A stretch of DNA of 64,000 nt from Candidatus Gastranaerophilales bacterium (GTDB lineage: Bacteria; Cyanobacteriota; Vampirovibrionia; Gastranaerophilales; Gastranaerophilaceae), in assembly GCA_944324865.1 (NCBI GenBank), contig CALUXW010000003.1:1-64000 (forward strand), read 5' to 3'. The stretch's first letter is position 1; each line of letters starts with the position of its first letter. Below, one piece after another: positions 17,735 to 27,071 of the stretch. A program made the position numbers and the translations under genes. The notes under the pieces are model-generated. The model searched no databases, had not been told where the DNA came from, and saw nothing but the letters and a program-made list of their open reading frames with translations.

Positions 17735-18898
17735 TTATTTCTTATCTTTTAACTTTACCAGTTCATCATCTTTTAAAACAACTACCGGCTTGTCGGGTAT
17801 TACTTTTACAACCCCTTCGCTTATATATTCATCAGATAGGCTTATACCACCAGTTACTATCCAAAATTTTTGGTACTCTTTAGATACATTAATATATTTC
17901 TTTCTTGCAATTGAATCTTTGTCAACTACAAAAACATATCTGCCTTGAGAATCCTGCAATACACAATCCTGAGGTATAGCAAGCCTTTTGTTCAATTTAT
18001 TTGAATAAACTTTTACTTTTACAAAATCACCTGGTATCAATCTGTTTTGAGGATTTTTAAAAGTAGCCCTTAATGCAATTGTGCCTGTTGTCTGTGAAAT
18101 TTCATTATCCCAAAAATCTTCCACACCCTTGTATTCATATTTTGAACCGTCAGGCAATGTTACCTCAACACTAATAGGCATTTCATTCTTATTTGTCGGA
18201 ATAATCTCACTATCACGCAAATTTGCAAATTGTTTCGAATCTACACTATATGTAACATATATTGGGTCTGTGCTCACTACTCTTGCCAAAGCCCCGCTTT
18301 GAGTGCTTACATAATTACCCTGGGTTACATTTAACATGCCTATTCTGCCATCAATAGGCGAAACGATTCTTGTATAATTATAATTTCTTTTTGCATCGTT
18401 CAGGGCGGCAACAGCAGCCTTTACATTGGCATTTGCAACATCCCTTTGCGCAAGATTATCATCATAAGTCGACTTTGCAATATAATCCTTTGCAACAAGT
18501 TCTTTTGAGCGGGCAAAATCTTTACTTGCTTTTATTGCTTGGGCTCTTGCAGTAGCAAGGTCAGCTTGGGCTTTATTTAAAGCAATTAAATACTGTTGAG
18601 GCTCAATAACAAATAATACTTGCCCTTTTTTAACAAAATCACCTTCGTTAAACCTTTTTTCTTGCAGGTATCCATCAACCCTTGCTACTAAATCCACCTG
18701 ATACTTAGCTACAACCCTGCCCGGAGCTTCGATTTCATTTTTATATTCAATTTCACCGACTTGGGAAAGTTTTACTTTGGGAGTCATCATAGCACCCATC
18801 ATTTTTGCACGCATGAACTCGCCAAATTTTCCACTACACCAGCGGAAAGCAACAAGTGCAACTATAACAAGCAATACAATGCTTACTTTTTTCTTCAT
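17735..18898 (-). CDS. RND periplasmic adaptor (membrane fusion protein)
   Basis: Adaptor linking the RND pump and TolC. The start ATG 18898 is chosen because TGAGG lies 5-6 nt upstream and the residues MKKKVSIVLLVIVALVAF make a signal anchor. The lipoyl half-motifs flank a coiled-coil hairpin (VDGYLQEKRFNEGDFVKKGQ; IVSPIDGRIGMLNVTQGNYV), followed by the beta-barrel and membrane-proximal domains (LKPNRLIPGDFV-like segment NPQNRLIPGDFVKVKV). The 387 residues match the AcrA/MexA family. It is the first gene of the three-gene efflux operon. Confidence 0.93.
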   Translation of the reverse strand: MKKKVSIVLLVIVALVAFRWCSGKFGEFMRAKMMGAMMTPKVKLSQVGEIEYKNEIEAPGRVVAKYQVDLVARVDGYLQEKRFNEGDFVKKGQVLFVIEPQQYLIALNKAQADLATARAQAIKASKDFARSKELVAKDYIAKSTYDDNLAQRDVANANVKAAVAALNDAKRNYNYTRIVSPIDGRIGMLNVTQGNYVSTQSGALARVVSTDPIYVTYSVDSKQFANLRDSEIIPTNKNEMPISVEVTLPDGSKYEYKGVEDFWDNEISQTTGTIALRATFKNPQNRLIPGDFVKVKVYSNKLNKRLAIPQDCVLQDSQGRYVFVVDKDSIARKKYINVSKEYQKFWIVTGGISLSDEYISEGVVKVIPDKPVVVLKDDELVKLKDKK

Positions 18899-19068
18899 AA
18901 TATCCTCAAAAATGCTTCTCCTCAAATAAAATACTATCATTAAAAAAATATTGAATCAACAACAGGGATAATACTTTTGTACTAATGCTAAACATATACC
19001 CAAGCAGAATATTTTTTTTAAAAAATATGGGATAATCAAGATATAAAACTTAACGGTTGGAATAGATT

Positions 19069-19242
19069 ATGAAAATATATAAATACTTTAAAGATATCAA
19101 CTCAAAAGTAGATGCTATAAACAAAAAAGCTAAAAATCCTTTTATTGATTACGATTATTCTACAAATCCATTCAAGGGTGCATTTAAGCAAACTTACATT
19201 TGGATAGAAAAAGAAGATAAAAAAGACACTGTTAAAGATTAA
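19069..19242 (+). CDS. Small 57-residue basic protein
   Basis: ATG 19069 to TAA 19242 encodes 57 residues ([20 protein letters not shown]...[10 protein letters not shown]), rich in Lys, Asp and Tyr, with no signal or membrane segment. A GGTTGGA sequence lies about 6 nt upstream of the ATG. The stop codon shares TTAA (19239-19242) with the stop of the convergent ATPase gene, the arrangement seen for other gene pairs in the window. No family is recognised. Protein-like composition and tight packing make it likely real. Confidence 0.6.
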   Translation: MKIYKYFKDINSKVDAINKKAKNPFIDYDYSTNPFKGAFKQTYIWIEKEDKKDTVKD

Positions 19243-20315
19243 TTTAAGGCTTCTTTCGTATAAATATCAAAAAACTTGAGTTTCATTGGATCAATTGAAA
19301 AATCAATCAAATCACCAGTTCGGTAATCATTCGAAGCCTTCGCAACAGTATCTGTATTTCCTATTTTAAAATAAACAACTTTCTGCGAACCTAAACTTTC
19401 TTCAAATTCAGGCTTTATGCTAAATTTTATAAGATTAAAAGGGTAATTAACGTTAGTTCTGTCAACAATATCTTCAGCCCTGACACCCACAATGACATTT
19501 TTTATATTTTTAGGATAATTTACCGGAGTTGTCGAAAGATTGACGTATATATTGCCAAAATTCAGCAATCCATCTTCAATGGTGGCATTGTATAAATTCA
19601 TGGGATAAGTTCCCATAAAAGTTGCAACAAAGGTGTTCTTCGGATGGTTGTAAATATTGTCTGCACTGTCGGCTTGTTGTATTATACCATTATTCAACAC
19701 CACTATTCTATCACCCATAGTTAATGCTTCAGTTTGGTCATGCGTAACATAGATAAAAGTAGTGTCGAGTTTTTTATGTAGCCTCTTTATTTCAGAGCGC
19801 ATTGCAACACGCAATTTTGCATCAAGGTTACTTAAGGGTTCATCCATTAAAAACACACTAGGTTCACGTACTATTGCGCGACCAAGAGCAACTCTTTGTC
19901 TTTGGCCGCCTGACAACTCTCGAGGTTTCGAATTAAGATAATCTTCAAGCCCCAATATTTCTGCCACATTATTTACTCGTCTTTTGATTTCACAACTCGG
20001 AACTTTTCTCACAGTGAGGCCAAAAGCCATATTATCATATACGCTCATATGTGGATAAAGTGCATAACTTTGAAAAACCATTGCGATATCTCTGTCTTTT
20101 GGCAAAACTTTATTGACACATTTTGAACCAATATAAATTTCCCCACAATTAGGTTTTTCTAGCCCGGCAATTGTCCTTAGCAAAGTTGATTTACCACAGC
20201 CTGACGACCCAACCAACACGACAAACTCTTTATCCTTAACATCAAGAGAAATATCATCCAATATGGTTTTTTTGCCAAAACGTTTTGTTATGTTTTTTAA
20301 TACAACTTTTGCCAC
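19239..20315 (-). CDS. ABC importer ATPase, MalK/UgpC/MsmK type (orphan)
   Basis: Sugar-importer ATPase of 358 residues. Walker [10 protein letters not shown] (36-44), Q-loop [10 protein letters not shown], signature [14 protein letters not shown] (about 133), Walker [17 protein letters not shown] and H-loop [11 protein letters not shown]. The C-terminal domain of about 120 residues is the OB-like regulatory domain of the MalK group (GVRAEDI). The start is GTG with GAGGG at 7-8 nt. No permease or binding-protein genes are nearby, so it may energise several importers, as MsmK does. It is 13 nt downstream of the kinase-like gene and likely co-transcribed. Confidence 0.93.
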   Translation of the reverse strand: MAKVVLKNITKRFGKKTILDDISLDVKDKEFVVLVGSSGCGKSTLLRTIAGLEKPNCGEIYIGSKCVNKVLPKDRDIAMVFQSYALYPHMSVYDNMAFGLTVRKVPSCEIKRRVNNVAEILGLEDYLNSKPRELSGGQRQRVALGRAIVREPSVFLMDEPLSNLDAKLRVAMRSEIKRLHKKLDTTFIYVTHDQTEALTMGDRIVVLNNGIIQQADSADNIYNHPKNTFVATFMGTYPMNLYNATIEDGLLNFGNIYVNLSTTPVNYPKNIKNVIVGVRAEDIVDRTNVNYPFNLIKFSIKPEFEESLGSQKVVYFKIGNTDTVAKASNDYRTGDLIDFSIDPMKLKFFDIYTKEALN

Positions 20316-20328
20316 AGCAATCCCTCAA

Positions 20329-21462
20329 CTATTTCCTATCCACAGGCACAACAAAACTAATCATTGTACCGAATGAAGGTTTAGAGTAAACCCAAATATC
20401 ACCCTTAAACTGTCTGATAAATTTCTTTGCCAAAACAAAAGAAAGTTTTGTACTTATTGGACGCTTATTTTTATTTGCACAAGAATAAGGATCAAAAATT
20501 GACTGCAATTCTTCTTCATCAAAAAAAAGCTCGCTTGCCTTCATTTCAAAAAGAACATAAAAATTCGGATCTTGTGAATTTTTTCCATCAAATTCTTGTC
20601 TTTCAAGGAAAGCTAATGGCGGATTACCAGCACTTAAAGTAATTTTGCCAACTTGAGAGTTAATAAGAAAAATATCCAGAATACTTTTTATAACATACTC
20701 AAGAACACTTTGATCCAAAAAGCAACTTCTTGATGCAAGTGACGAAAAATTATATTCGAAAAACATTTTTTTTCTTATAAAGTAAGGTTCATACTGCTTT
20801 ACTATAGAATTTAATAAATTTACCAAATCAAAATTTCTATAATCAAATTGATATAAATTAGACTCAAGTCTAAAAATAGTAAATAATTTTTCCAAATCAT
20901 AAGTAAGTTCACGGGCATTTTTATTAATTATATTTATATATTTCATTTGTTTGTCAATAAGTACACCTCCGACACCGTCAGAAAGAGCTTTTGAAAACCC
21001 GTCTATTGTAGCAAGCGAAGATAAAATTTCACCCGAAATATTTACCAAATAATTATTTTTTTCATCAATTATATTTTTTGCAATTTCATATTGACCATTA
21101 ACCATATTTTGCATTTTATAATTATGTGAAACATCACGCAGAGTGACATATACTTTTTGATTATTTGTATCTCTTGTAGCAGATATTTCAAAATAACGAT
21201 CACTTTCATCATTTTTTACTTTAACTTTTGAAATAAGAGGTTTCTTTTGATATACTATTTTATTTAAAAGATTAGAACCACCTTCAAAATAAACAGAAAA
21301 AAACTGACCTGTAATCTCAAACTTTGATGCATTTAACATATCAAGAGCTTTAAAATTAGCATCGATAATCTTACCTTCCAACGAAACAATTAAAACTCCG
21401 TCAGGGAATTTATCAAACAAATCATCCTTATTGGGTCTTTTTAAAAATCTCAATAAATCCAT
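20329..21462 (-). CDS. PAS-containing degenerate histidine kinase (pseudokinase)
   Basis: The N-terminal PAS domain (about 15-115; FPDGVLIVSLEGKIIDANFKAL) is followed by a linker and a dimerisation domain that aligns to HisKA (YLVNISGEILSSLATIDGFSKAL). The phospho-acceptor His of the usual SHELRTPL motif is Gly144 here. The ATPase-like domain keeps the F-box-like IFDPY, but the N box and the glycine-rich G1 and G2 boxes are absent or altered (TKLSFVLAKKF in place of TGLGLAI-like). Phosphotransfer is therefore unlikely; it may sense a ligand and act through binding. It is in an operon with the orphan importer ATPase. Confidence 0.85.
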   Translation of the reverse strand: MDLLRFLKRPNKDDLFDKFPDGVLIVSLEGKIIDANFKALDMLNASKFEITGQFFSVYFEGGSNLLNKIVYQKKPLISKVKVKNDESDRYFEISATRDTNNQKVYVTLRDVSHNYKMQNMVNGQYEIAKNIIDEKNNYLVNISGEILSSLATIDGFSKALSDGVGGVLIDKQMKYINIINKNARELTYDLEKLFTIFRLESNLYQFDYRNFDLVNLLNSIVKQYEPYFIRKKMFFEYNFSSLASRSCFLDQSVLEYVIKSILDIFLINSQVGKITLSAGNPPLAFLERQEFDGKNSQDPNFYVLFEMKASELFFDEEELQSIFDPYSCANKNKRPISTKLSFVLAKKFIRQFKGDIWVYSKPSFGTMISFVVPVDRK

Positions 21463-21608
21463 TATGTGCTTAATATTAACACAAAAAAAATTAAAAAAAC
21501 AAATCGTAAACCAAACTAAAGTATAAAAAAATTATAACTAAACTGTAATTATATAAAACAAACAAAAAAGTTATAATTATTAAATCATTTTTACAAGGAT
21601 GTAATAAA

Positions 21609-21935
21609 ATGGATTTTATTTTAAAAAAATATGGCAAATACAATTTTGTCAATGTTAAAAAAAAGGTGTTGGATGCAAAAACAATAAGCACAATATGCGG
21701 ATTTATTAAAAAGAGCAAAATTGCCATCGATTGCAAAAATATAGAAAGATTTGAAAATTCTATCACAGTTAGTCTTTTATATTCCTTAGATATTGCCTTA
21801 ATAAACGCAGATCCATACATAATTGCACAGGCAGGTTTACTCGGTGGAAAAAACTTTCCAAAAATATATTTGAATAAAGACGACTACATAAAAAACAAAA
21901 GACAACTTGTAAGAAGAAGATTTAAACTCGTATAA
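21609..21935 (+). CDS. Unrecognised 108-residue protein, possibly STAS-like
   Basis: Starts at ATG 21609 with AAGGA about 9 nt upstream. The core KIAIDCKNIERFENSITVSLLYSL resembles the strand-loop-helix of STAS-domain proteins, with the phosphorylatable Ser position not clearly identifiable. The protein ends in a basic tail (KNKRQLVRRRFKLV). There is no signal peptide. It is divergent from the pseudokinase gene (147 nt between starts), so a signalling link is conceivable. The STAS assignment is tentative. Confidence 0.55.
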   Translation: MDFILKKYGKYNFVNVKKKVLDAKTISTICGFIKKSKIAIDCKNIERFENSITVSLLYSLDIALINADPYIIAQAGLLGGKNFPKIYLNKDDYIKNKRQLVRRRFKLV

Positions 21936-21948
21936 AAAATAAAAAAAG

Positions 21949-21969
21949 CCGATAACAAAAAGTTATCGG
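21949..21969. repeat. A-tract plus hairpin lacking a plus-strand U tract
   Basis: CCGATAAC (21949-21956), loop AAAAA, GTTATCGG (21962-21969). It is preceded by an A-rich run, so a U tract exists only on the minus strand. It lies after the 108-residue gene. A similar element is at 29579-29604. Confidence 0.5.
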
Positions 21970-22106
21970 GCAAAACAGTTTACGAGTGAGAGTGGAATAT
22001 GCACTATAAGAATAATAAAAGTCTTAACACATTTTGTAAATAACCCGAATGTCTATATTAAAAACACAATTTTTTACTAAACTTATTTTCAAAACATTAC
22101 TAAATC

Positions 22107-22115
22107 TGTTATAAT
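22107..22115 (+). promoter_or_regulatory. Extended -10 promoter of the leaderless PilZ gene
   Basis: TG-T-TATAAT ends 8 nt before the ATG at 22124, giving a predicted 5' leader of 0-3 nt. There is no Shine-Dalgarno sequence upstream. A weak TTTCAA at 22087-22092 could be the -35. Confidence 0.65.
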
Positions 22116-22123
22116 AACAAAAT

Positions 22124-22774
22124 ATGAACGAATTTTTAGATTATATAGAATCAGGCAAAAGGGTAGAATTAATAACTCATGCGCATAATAGTACAACAAG
22201 GTTTTACTGTGCATATTATGGCATAGAAAATAATAGCATAGTTTTAAGTTGCCCAAAAAATAAACATATCAAATTTAATTTGCCGACAGGAGAAAATATT
22301 TATCTTTATGCTTACACCAGAGGTGGTGTATTTAAGCTTACCTGTAAACTTTTAAGTTATAACGAAAAACAATGCATACTCTCCCTGCCCTTAAATGTTG
22401 AAAAAATACAAAGAAGGGAATATATAAGAGTAAAAATGCAAATTGACACTGTTATAAAAATAATTGATTACACAGGTACAAAAATAATACGTACAAAATC
22501 AAAAGATATAAGTGCAAAAGGAATAAGATTACTTTTAGATCATGATATATCAAAGTCAGTTAAAATTGAAATTTCCATTATATTTCCGGAACAAACAATT
22601 AATACTCTTGCAAAAGTTATAAAAATAAAGCAAACTGACACAGAAACATTTAAACAATTCAATACCTCATTAACTTTTATTTCAATAACCGACAAAGAAA
22701 TGAATTTTATAGTCAAAAAATGTTTTGAATACGAAGCAGCACAAAGAAAAAAGATGCTAGAAAAAGAAATTTAA
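22124..22774 (+). CDS. PilZ-domain protein (predicted c-di-GMP receptor)
   Basis: 216 residues with a YcgR-like N-terminal flagellar-brake-type beta domain (1-93) and a PilZ domain (94-205). The c-di-GMP binding motifs are present: RxxxR in QRREYIRV (R98 and R102) and DxSxxG in DISAKG (D128, S130, G133). The protein should bind cyclic di-GMP and control motility, adhesion or polysaccharide export, but no partner gene is visible. The downstream secreted gene begins 10 nt after the stop, with its AAGGAG overlapping the PilZ stop codon, so the two are co-transcribed. Confidence 0.88.
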   Translation: MNEFLDYIESGKRVELITHAHNSTTRFYCAYYGIENNSIVLSCPKNKHIKFNLPTGENIYLYAYTRGGVFKLTCKLLSYNEKQCILSLPLNVEKIQRREYIRVKMQIDTVIKIIDYTGTKIIRTKSKDISAKGIRLLLDHDISKSVKIEISIIFPEQTINTLAKVIKIKQTDTETFKQFNTSLTFISITDKEMNFIVKKCFEYEAAQRKKMLEKEI

Positions 22775-22783
22775 GGAGAAAAT

Positions 22784-23512
22784 ATGTTATTCAAAAAAAC
22801 TTTCACTACTCTGCTTGCAACCTCCGTATTATTTGGTTTCAACTTTACGAGAGCTCTTGCACAGGATTTTGAAAATCCGCCTTTTGATAACGAAGTTTGT
22901 GTTGAACACCTTGCAACAAATAAATATTCAAAAATTAATCTTGTTAAAGTTACAAACTTTTCAAATATAGTGCAAAAAGAAAATGTAATTGAAATTTCAT
23001 TTGCTCAAAATTTTAACTCTAAATACTACAAGGAAGGCGATTTTGTTCAATTTGAATTCATTGATGGCTTATCAACGCAAGAAGGCACTTGCATTATTCC
23101 TAAGGGCTCTTCTCTTATTGCAAAAATAGAAAAAATTAAAAAACCTCGTTGGTTTTCAAGAAATGCTATAGTTTGCATAAATTTTACACATATAATCTTC
23201 CCTGATGGTAAAAATATTCCTATAGTTGCTAAAATTTCAGGTAAAAAAGATTACTTGCAGTTGGGTGCAAAAGATACGGCAAAAAAAATAGCGGCCTACA
23301 CACTCTCGATAGGCGGAGTAGGGACGGGCTTAGGTGCTGCAATAGGTGTTGCGGGCGGTAATGTTATAACTGGTGTTATTATTGGTGGTTCAGTCGGAGG
23401 CGGAGTTGGATTACTAAGCGGTATTGTTTCACCTGGTTTACACTATAGAGCTAAAAAAGGTCAAAAATTGCCAATAATTCTTGAAGAAAATCTTAAAACA
23501 CCAAAATTATAA
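22784..23512 (+). CDS. Secreted protein with C-terminal glycine-zipper segment
   Basis: Signal peptide 1-27 (ATSVLFGFNFTRALA-QD). The mature part is beta-rich up to about residue 170 (VIEISFAQNFNSKYY; GTCIIPKGSSLIAKI), with a pattern that recalls periplasmic TrbI/VirB10-like or conjugation-type beta domains, although this is only an impression. From about 173 to 216 there is a long Gly/Ala/Val stretch with GxxxG spacing, able to insert in a membrane. It is translated from an AAGGAG site overlapping the end of the PilZ gene and is likely part of a c-di-GMP-controlled envelope function. Confidence 0.75.
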   Translation: MLFKKTFTTLLATSVLFGFNFTRALAQDFENPPFDNEVCVEHLATNKYSKINLVKVTNFSNIVQKENVIEISFAQNFNSKYYKEGDFVQFEFIDGLSTQEGTCIIPKGSSLIAKIEKIKKPRWFSRNAIVCINFTHIIFPDGKNIPIVAKISGKKDYLQLGAKDTAKKIAAYTLSIGGVGTGLGAAIGVAGGNVITGVIIGGSVGGGVGLLSGIVSPGLHYRAKKGQKLPIILEENLKTPKL

Positions 23513-23651
23513 GCCATTGTAAACAATTGTAAAATATTTTTAATAAATTTAAAGTTTAAAACTGAGTGTGCCGAATTCATATCTGTACACTCATTTTTTA
23601 TGTATAAATAACAAGGATAAGATAGAAAAACAGGTGCGAAAGGAAATTAAT

Positions 23652-25856
23652 ATGGGAACAGACTTAAACTCAAATATTTTGGGAGCAAAAAGAGCAAGTG
23701 AACTTACAAAAGTTACGGGCAATTTAAACAGTATATATTCAAAATCCAGAACAGAGCAAAAGGAAGCACTTTCGCAGCTTTTTGAACAAAAATATTTTAA
23801 TTCGACAACTGAAAAAGCAACTATTGAACAACAAATAGCAAATCTTGAAGACAAAATTGAAGAATTTGATAAAAAAATTGAAGAATTGGAAGAACAAATA
23901 TCTGATAAACAAGACGAACTAGACAAATTAAAATCCGATATTTCAGATAAAGTTGCAAAAATAGTAGAAGAAACAGAAGAATACGAGGCAACTTCAAAAC
24001 GAAGAGTTGACCAAGCAATGGACAATGCTTTAGATCACTATAAAAACGACAGTCATTCCAAAAGAAATGGAGGAGAAAGGACTCTTACCGAATTTATCAT
24101 AGAACAAATGGGACTTGTAAACAGTCAAATTGCGGGTGGAAGGACAGGTATAGACAGAGCTATTGAAGAACTTGGCACACCCCAAAGTGAACTAAACGGA
24201 ATAATTGGCGAAATGGAAGGCCTGGTAGGTGATATTGACGGATTAAACTCTCAATACGCTACTACAAAAAGTACCCTCGACTTGTTAAAACTTACTAAAG
24301 ACAATATGACAAGTGCTGCAGGAAGCTATCAATCATCTGACACAGACCCATCAGTACCAATTTTTACACCTGCAAAAGAAGACTTGGCAGACGGATTTCT
24401 TGCACAATACACATCTCGTATGGCAAACAGAGAAAACCAAACCACAGTAGCAAGCGCTGCAGATAAAGAAGCTATAGTAAATAAATATAAGGAAATTGCT
24501 GTTCCGGTAACAAAAGGTGTAGACAGCTACTCTGGAAGCAATGCGCAATTAAAATCATTCTCAAAAGCTATAGATAGTGGCATGCTAAGTGAAATGCAAG
24601 CTGCAGGCTTTTCGCAAAAAGAAATTTTAGAATCAATCAAAGAAATTTTTCCATCAATAGGAATTTCACATGGTGATGATGGCAAAGCTATTGTACCATA
24701 TGGCCATGGGTCTGATGCGCAAGCTATTTACAATAAATTCCTTGAAGGTTTTAATGTAGATGAACAAATTGCACAAAGAGATGATTTGCAAGTCGCAGAA
24801 ATGGATAAAGCAATTAAAAATGATAAAATCGTAACAGAAATGAAAGACAATAATTTTAGCTGGAAAGAAGCGGCATATACTCTTACAAGATTGTGGCCAG
24901 CAGGCGGAATTGGCTTTAATCTTGGTGAAAAAGAAGTTACATTACCTGTTGGAGATGATAAATCAAAAGGAACGTATGATGCTCTTGAAGAAGAAATTAA
25001 AAAGAATTACCCTGATGTAAAAATAAACAGAGGTACTTCAGATAAAAACTTAGCAGAAGATGCAACTCGTACAGACCCTGTAGGATTCCATATAGGTGAT
25101 AACAGCTATGAATTTGTAATCGACAGAAATAAAGACGGAGTTATAAATGATTTTACCGAAATGATGGGCGCAGATGGTGTCGACGGCATGGAAGAACTTA
25201 AAATGTTTGATACGGACGGCGATGGCATAATTAAAGGTGATGAACTGGAAAATGTACTTGTTCTGAACACTGAACATACAAACAGAGATTACGAATTCTT
25301 GAGTGCAAAACAACTCGGCATCGAAAGTATAGATCTTAATTCATTCACAGAAAAAACACAATCGCGTGGCGAAGGTGTCGAAGGTGAAGAAGATTTTATA
25401 AACATAAATAACTCATTAATTAGTGGAACATTTGATATTAAAATGGAAGACGGAACAAATGCCGAAGGATACCAAAAATTTGTTACAGATGATTATATGA
25501 AAGCTGTTTACGATCCGATACTTGGCGAAAATATATATTCACAACTTGACGGTAGCACTGTAGATAATGTTATTGATGATAATTACAAAGAAGCAGATGA
25601 AAAGCTTGGAGATTTAAATGAATTTGCAGATTTAATTAAAGATGCAAAAGAATATGGAAATATCAAAGCTGCGCTGAGAACAAAAGTAAACAATGCACAA
25701 AATGAAGCCTATGGATACAAAGCTCAACAAATATCAAGTAATATTCAGGATTATCAAGCTGAAGTACCTCAAGCAGAACTGGAAATGACAGTAGATGAAG
25801 CTGACAAGGTAATAGATGCATACCTTGACAAAGAAAAAGAAGAAGAAGAAAAGTAG
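23652..25856 (+). CDS. Large coiled-coil protein with paired EF-hand calcium loops
   Basis: 734 residues from ATG 23652 (AAAGGA about 7 nt upstream). There is no signal peptide. Residues 50-120 form a strong coiled coil (IANLEDKIEEFDKKIEEL). The middle is helical with repeats of a K-x-x-F/G-S-x-K-E pattern (GFSQKEILESIKEIF; NFSWKEAAYTLTRLW). Two calcium-binding-type loops occur near residue 490 (DRNKDGVINDFT) and 520 (DTDGDGIIKGDE); the second is a textbook EF-hand/dockerin loop. The C-terminus is acidic. It could be an exported structural or effector protein stabilised by calcium. I do not recognise the family. Confidence 0.8.
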   Translation: MGTDLNSNILGAKRASELTKVTGNLNSIYSKSRTEQKEALSQLFEQKYFNSTTEKATIEQQIANLEDKIEEFDKKIEELEEQISDKQDELDKLKSDISDKVAKIVEETEEYEATSKRRVDQAMDNALDHYKNDSHSKRNGGERTLTEFIIEQMGLVNSQIAGGRTGIDRAIEELGTPQSELNGIIGEMEGLVGDIDGLNSQYATTKSTLDLLKLTKDNMTSAAGSYQSSDTDPSVPIFTPAKEDLADGFLAQYTSRMANRENQTTVASAADKEAIVNKYKEIAVPVTKGVDSYSGSNAQLKSFSKAIDSGMLSEMQAAGFSQKEILESIKEIFPSIGISHGDDGKAIVPYGHGSDAQAIYNKFLEGFNVDEQIAQRDDLQVAEMDKAIKNDKIVTEMKDNNFSWKEAAYTLTRLWPAGGIGFNLGEKEVTLPVGDDKSKGTYDALEEEIKKNYPDVKINRGTSDKNLAEDATRTDPVGFHIGDNSYEFVIDRNKDGVINDFTEMMGADGVDGMEELKMFDTDGDGIIKGDELENVLVLNTEHTNRDYEFLSAKQLGIESIDLNSFTEKTQSRGEGVEGEEDFININNSLISGTFDIKMEDGTNAEGYQKFVTDDYMKAVYDPILGENIYSQLDGSTVDNVIDDNYKEADEKLGDLNEFADLIKDAKEYGNIKAALRTKVNNAQNEAYGYKAQQISSNIQDYQAEVPQAELEMTVDEADKVIDAYLDKEKEEEEK

Positions 25857-25881
25857 ACAATGCATTTAAAACATAAGGATT

Positions 25882-25909
25882 AAAAAGCCTCTCTCTCGAG
25901 AGGCTTTTT
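25882..25909. terminator. Bidirectional terminator between the EF-hand gene and recF
   Basis: A perfect 12-bp stem AAAAAGCCTCTC (25882-25893) / GAGAGGCTTTTT (25898-25909) with loop TCTC. Symmetric A and T tracts make it effective on both strands. Confidence 0.95.
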
Positions 25910-25911
25910 AA

Positions 25912-27003
25912 TTAAACTATTTTGCCGTTAGAAATCTTTACTATATCGACATCAGACAGAAATTTCTCGTCAAATGCAAGTGTATCAACACTTGTTATAA
26001 TTGTTTGCGTACTCTCGTCTATTGCATTTAATAAATAATTTTGCCTAACATTATCAAGTTCTGCTAAAACATCATCCAACAACAAAAGAGGTGTCTCGCC
26101 GGTTTTATCTTTTATTATATCCAGCTCTGCAAGCTTAAGCGCCAGTACCAAAGTTCTCTGTTGCCCTTGCGATGCATATTTTTTTGCATCAATTTCATTT
26201 ATAAAAAATGAAATATCGTCCCTATGCGGACCAAAAAGACACTGTGAACGACGAATTTCATCATCCTTGATTTGCGTTAATTTTTCATAAATAATTTGCG
26301 AGAGTTCCTTTACGCAAAGATTTTTAGGTAAATTTGAATCATATTCAAAGCTTAATTTTTCCTCCGGTGAAACACTACTGTGCTTTATACTTGCTATTTT
26401 TTCAAGCTCATTTAAAAATTTTATCCTAAGATAAACAATATTTGCAGCCGCTACAGACATCTGCGTATTAAATGCATCCAATAAACTCTCATTATGGTTA
26501 TACTGAGAAAGAAAATTACTTTTTTGAAGTCTTATCTTATTATATTTTGAAAGCTTTTCATAATATGCCGCATATATCTGACAAATAGCCATATCTAACC
26601 ATTTTCGCCTGTCAGAAGGATCCCCTCGCATAAGGGTCAGGTCTGCACTTGAAAAATACACTACTTGCAAAACGCGCAGAAATTCGCTTGATTTTGTTTT
26701 TTTTAAACCGTTTACTTTTAAAATTTTATTTCTGGGCGGGTTGATTAAAACATCCAATGTAATATCAAGATCACACTTTATACAATCTGCAGAAATCAAA
26801 CATTGTGTTTCTTTAAATTTGACAAGTTCTAAATCTTTTTTTATCCTATTTGAACTTAAAGCACTTAAATAATAAACTGCCTCTAAAAGATTAGTCTTAC
26901 CTTGAGCATTTTTACCAACAAACAATGTTTTTTTCTTTGTAAATTCATGCTCAAGATAAGAATAATTTCTATAATTTTTTAATTTAATGCTTTTTAAAAA
27001 CAT
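25912..27003 (-). CDS. recF: DNA replication and repair protein RecF
   Basis: SMC-like ATPase that loads RecA at gapped DNA. Walker A GKNAQGKT (30-37), the RecF signature region LRVLQVVYFSSADLTLMRGDPSDRRKWLD, and the Walker B/D-loop LLLLDDVLAELDNVRQNYL near residue 325. The 363 residues are normal. AAAGG precedes the ATG. It is not beside dnaN or gyrB here; it faces the EF-hand gene across a shared terminator and is divergent from the PfkB kinase. Confidence 0.95.
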   Translation of the reverse strand: MFLKSIKLKNYRNYSYLEHEFTKKKTLFVGKNAQGKTNLLEAVYYLSALSSNRIKKDLELVKFKETQCLISADCIKCDLDITLDVLINPPRNKILKVNGLKKTKSSEFLRVLQVVYFSSADLTLMRGDPSDRRKWLDMAICQIYAAYYEKLSKYNKIRLQKSNFLSQYNHNESLLDAFNTQMSVAAANIVYLRIKFLNELEKIASIKHSSVSPEEKLSFEYDSNLPKNLCVKELSQIIYEKLTQIKDDEIRRSQCLFGPHRDDISFFINEIDAKKYASQGQQRTLVLALKLAELDIIKDKTGETPLLLLDDVLAELDNVRQNYLLNAIDESTQTIITSVDTLAFDEKFLSDVDIVKISNGKIV

Positions 27004-27071
27004 ATTTAACCTTTTAAGTGTTATTATATTATGTATAATATAGAAAAGACAATTTATAAAGAGGATTCAAA

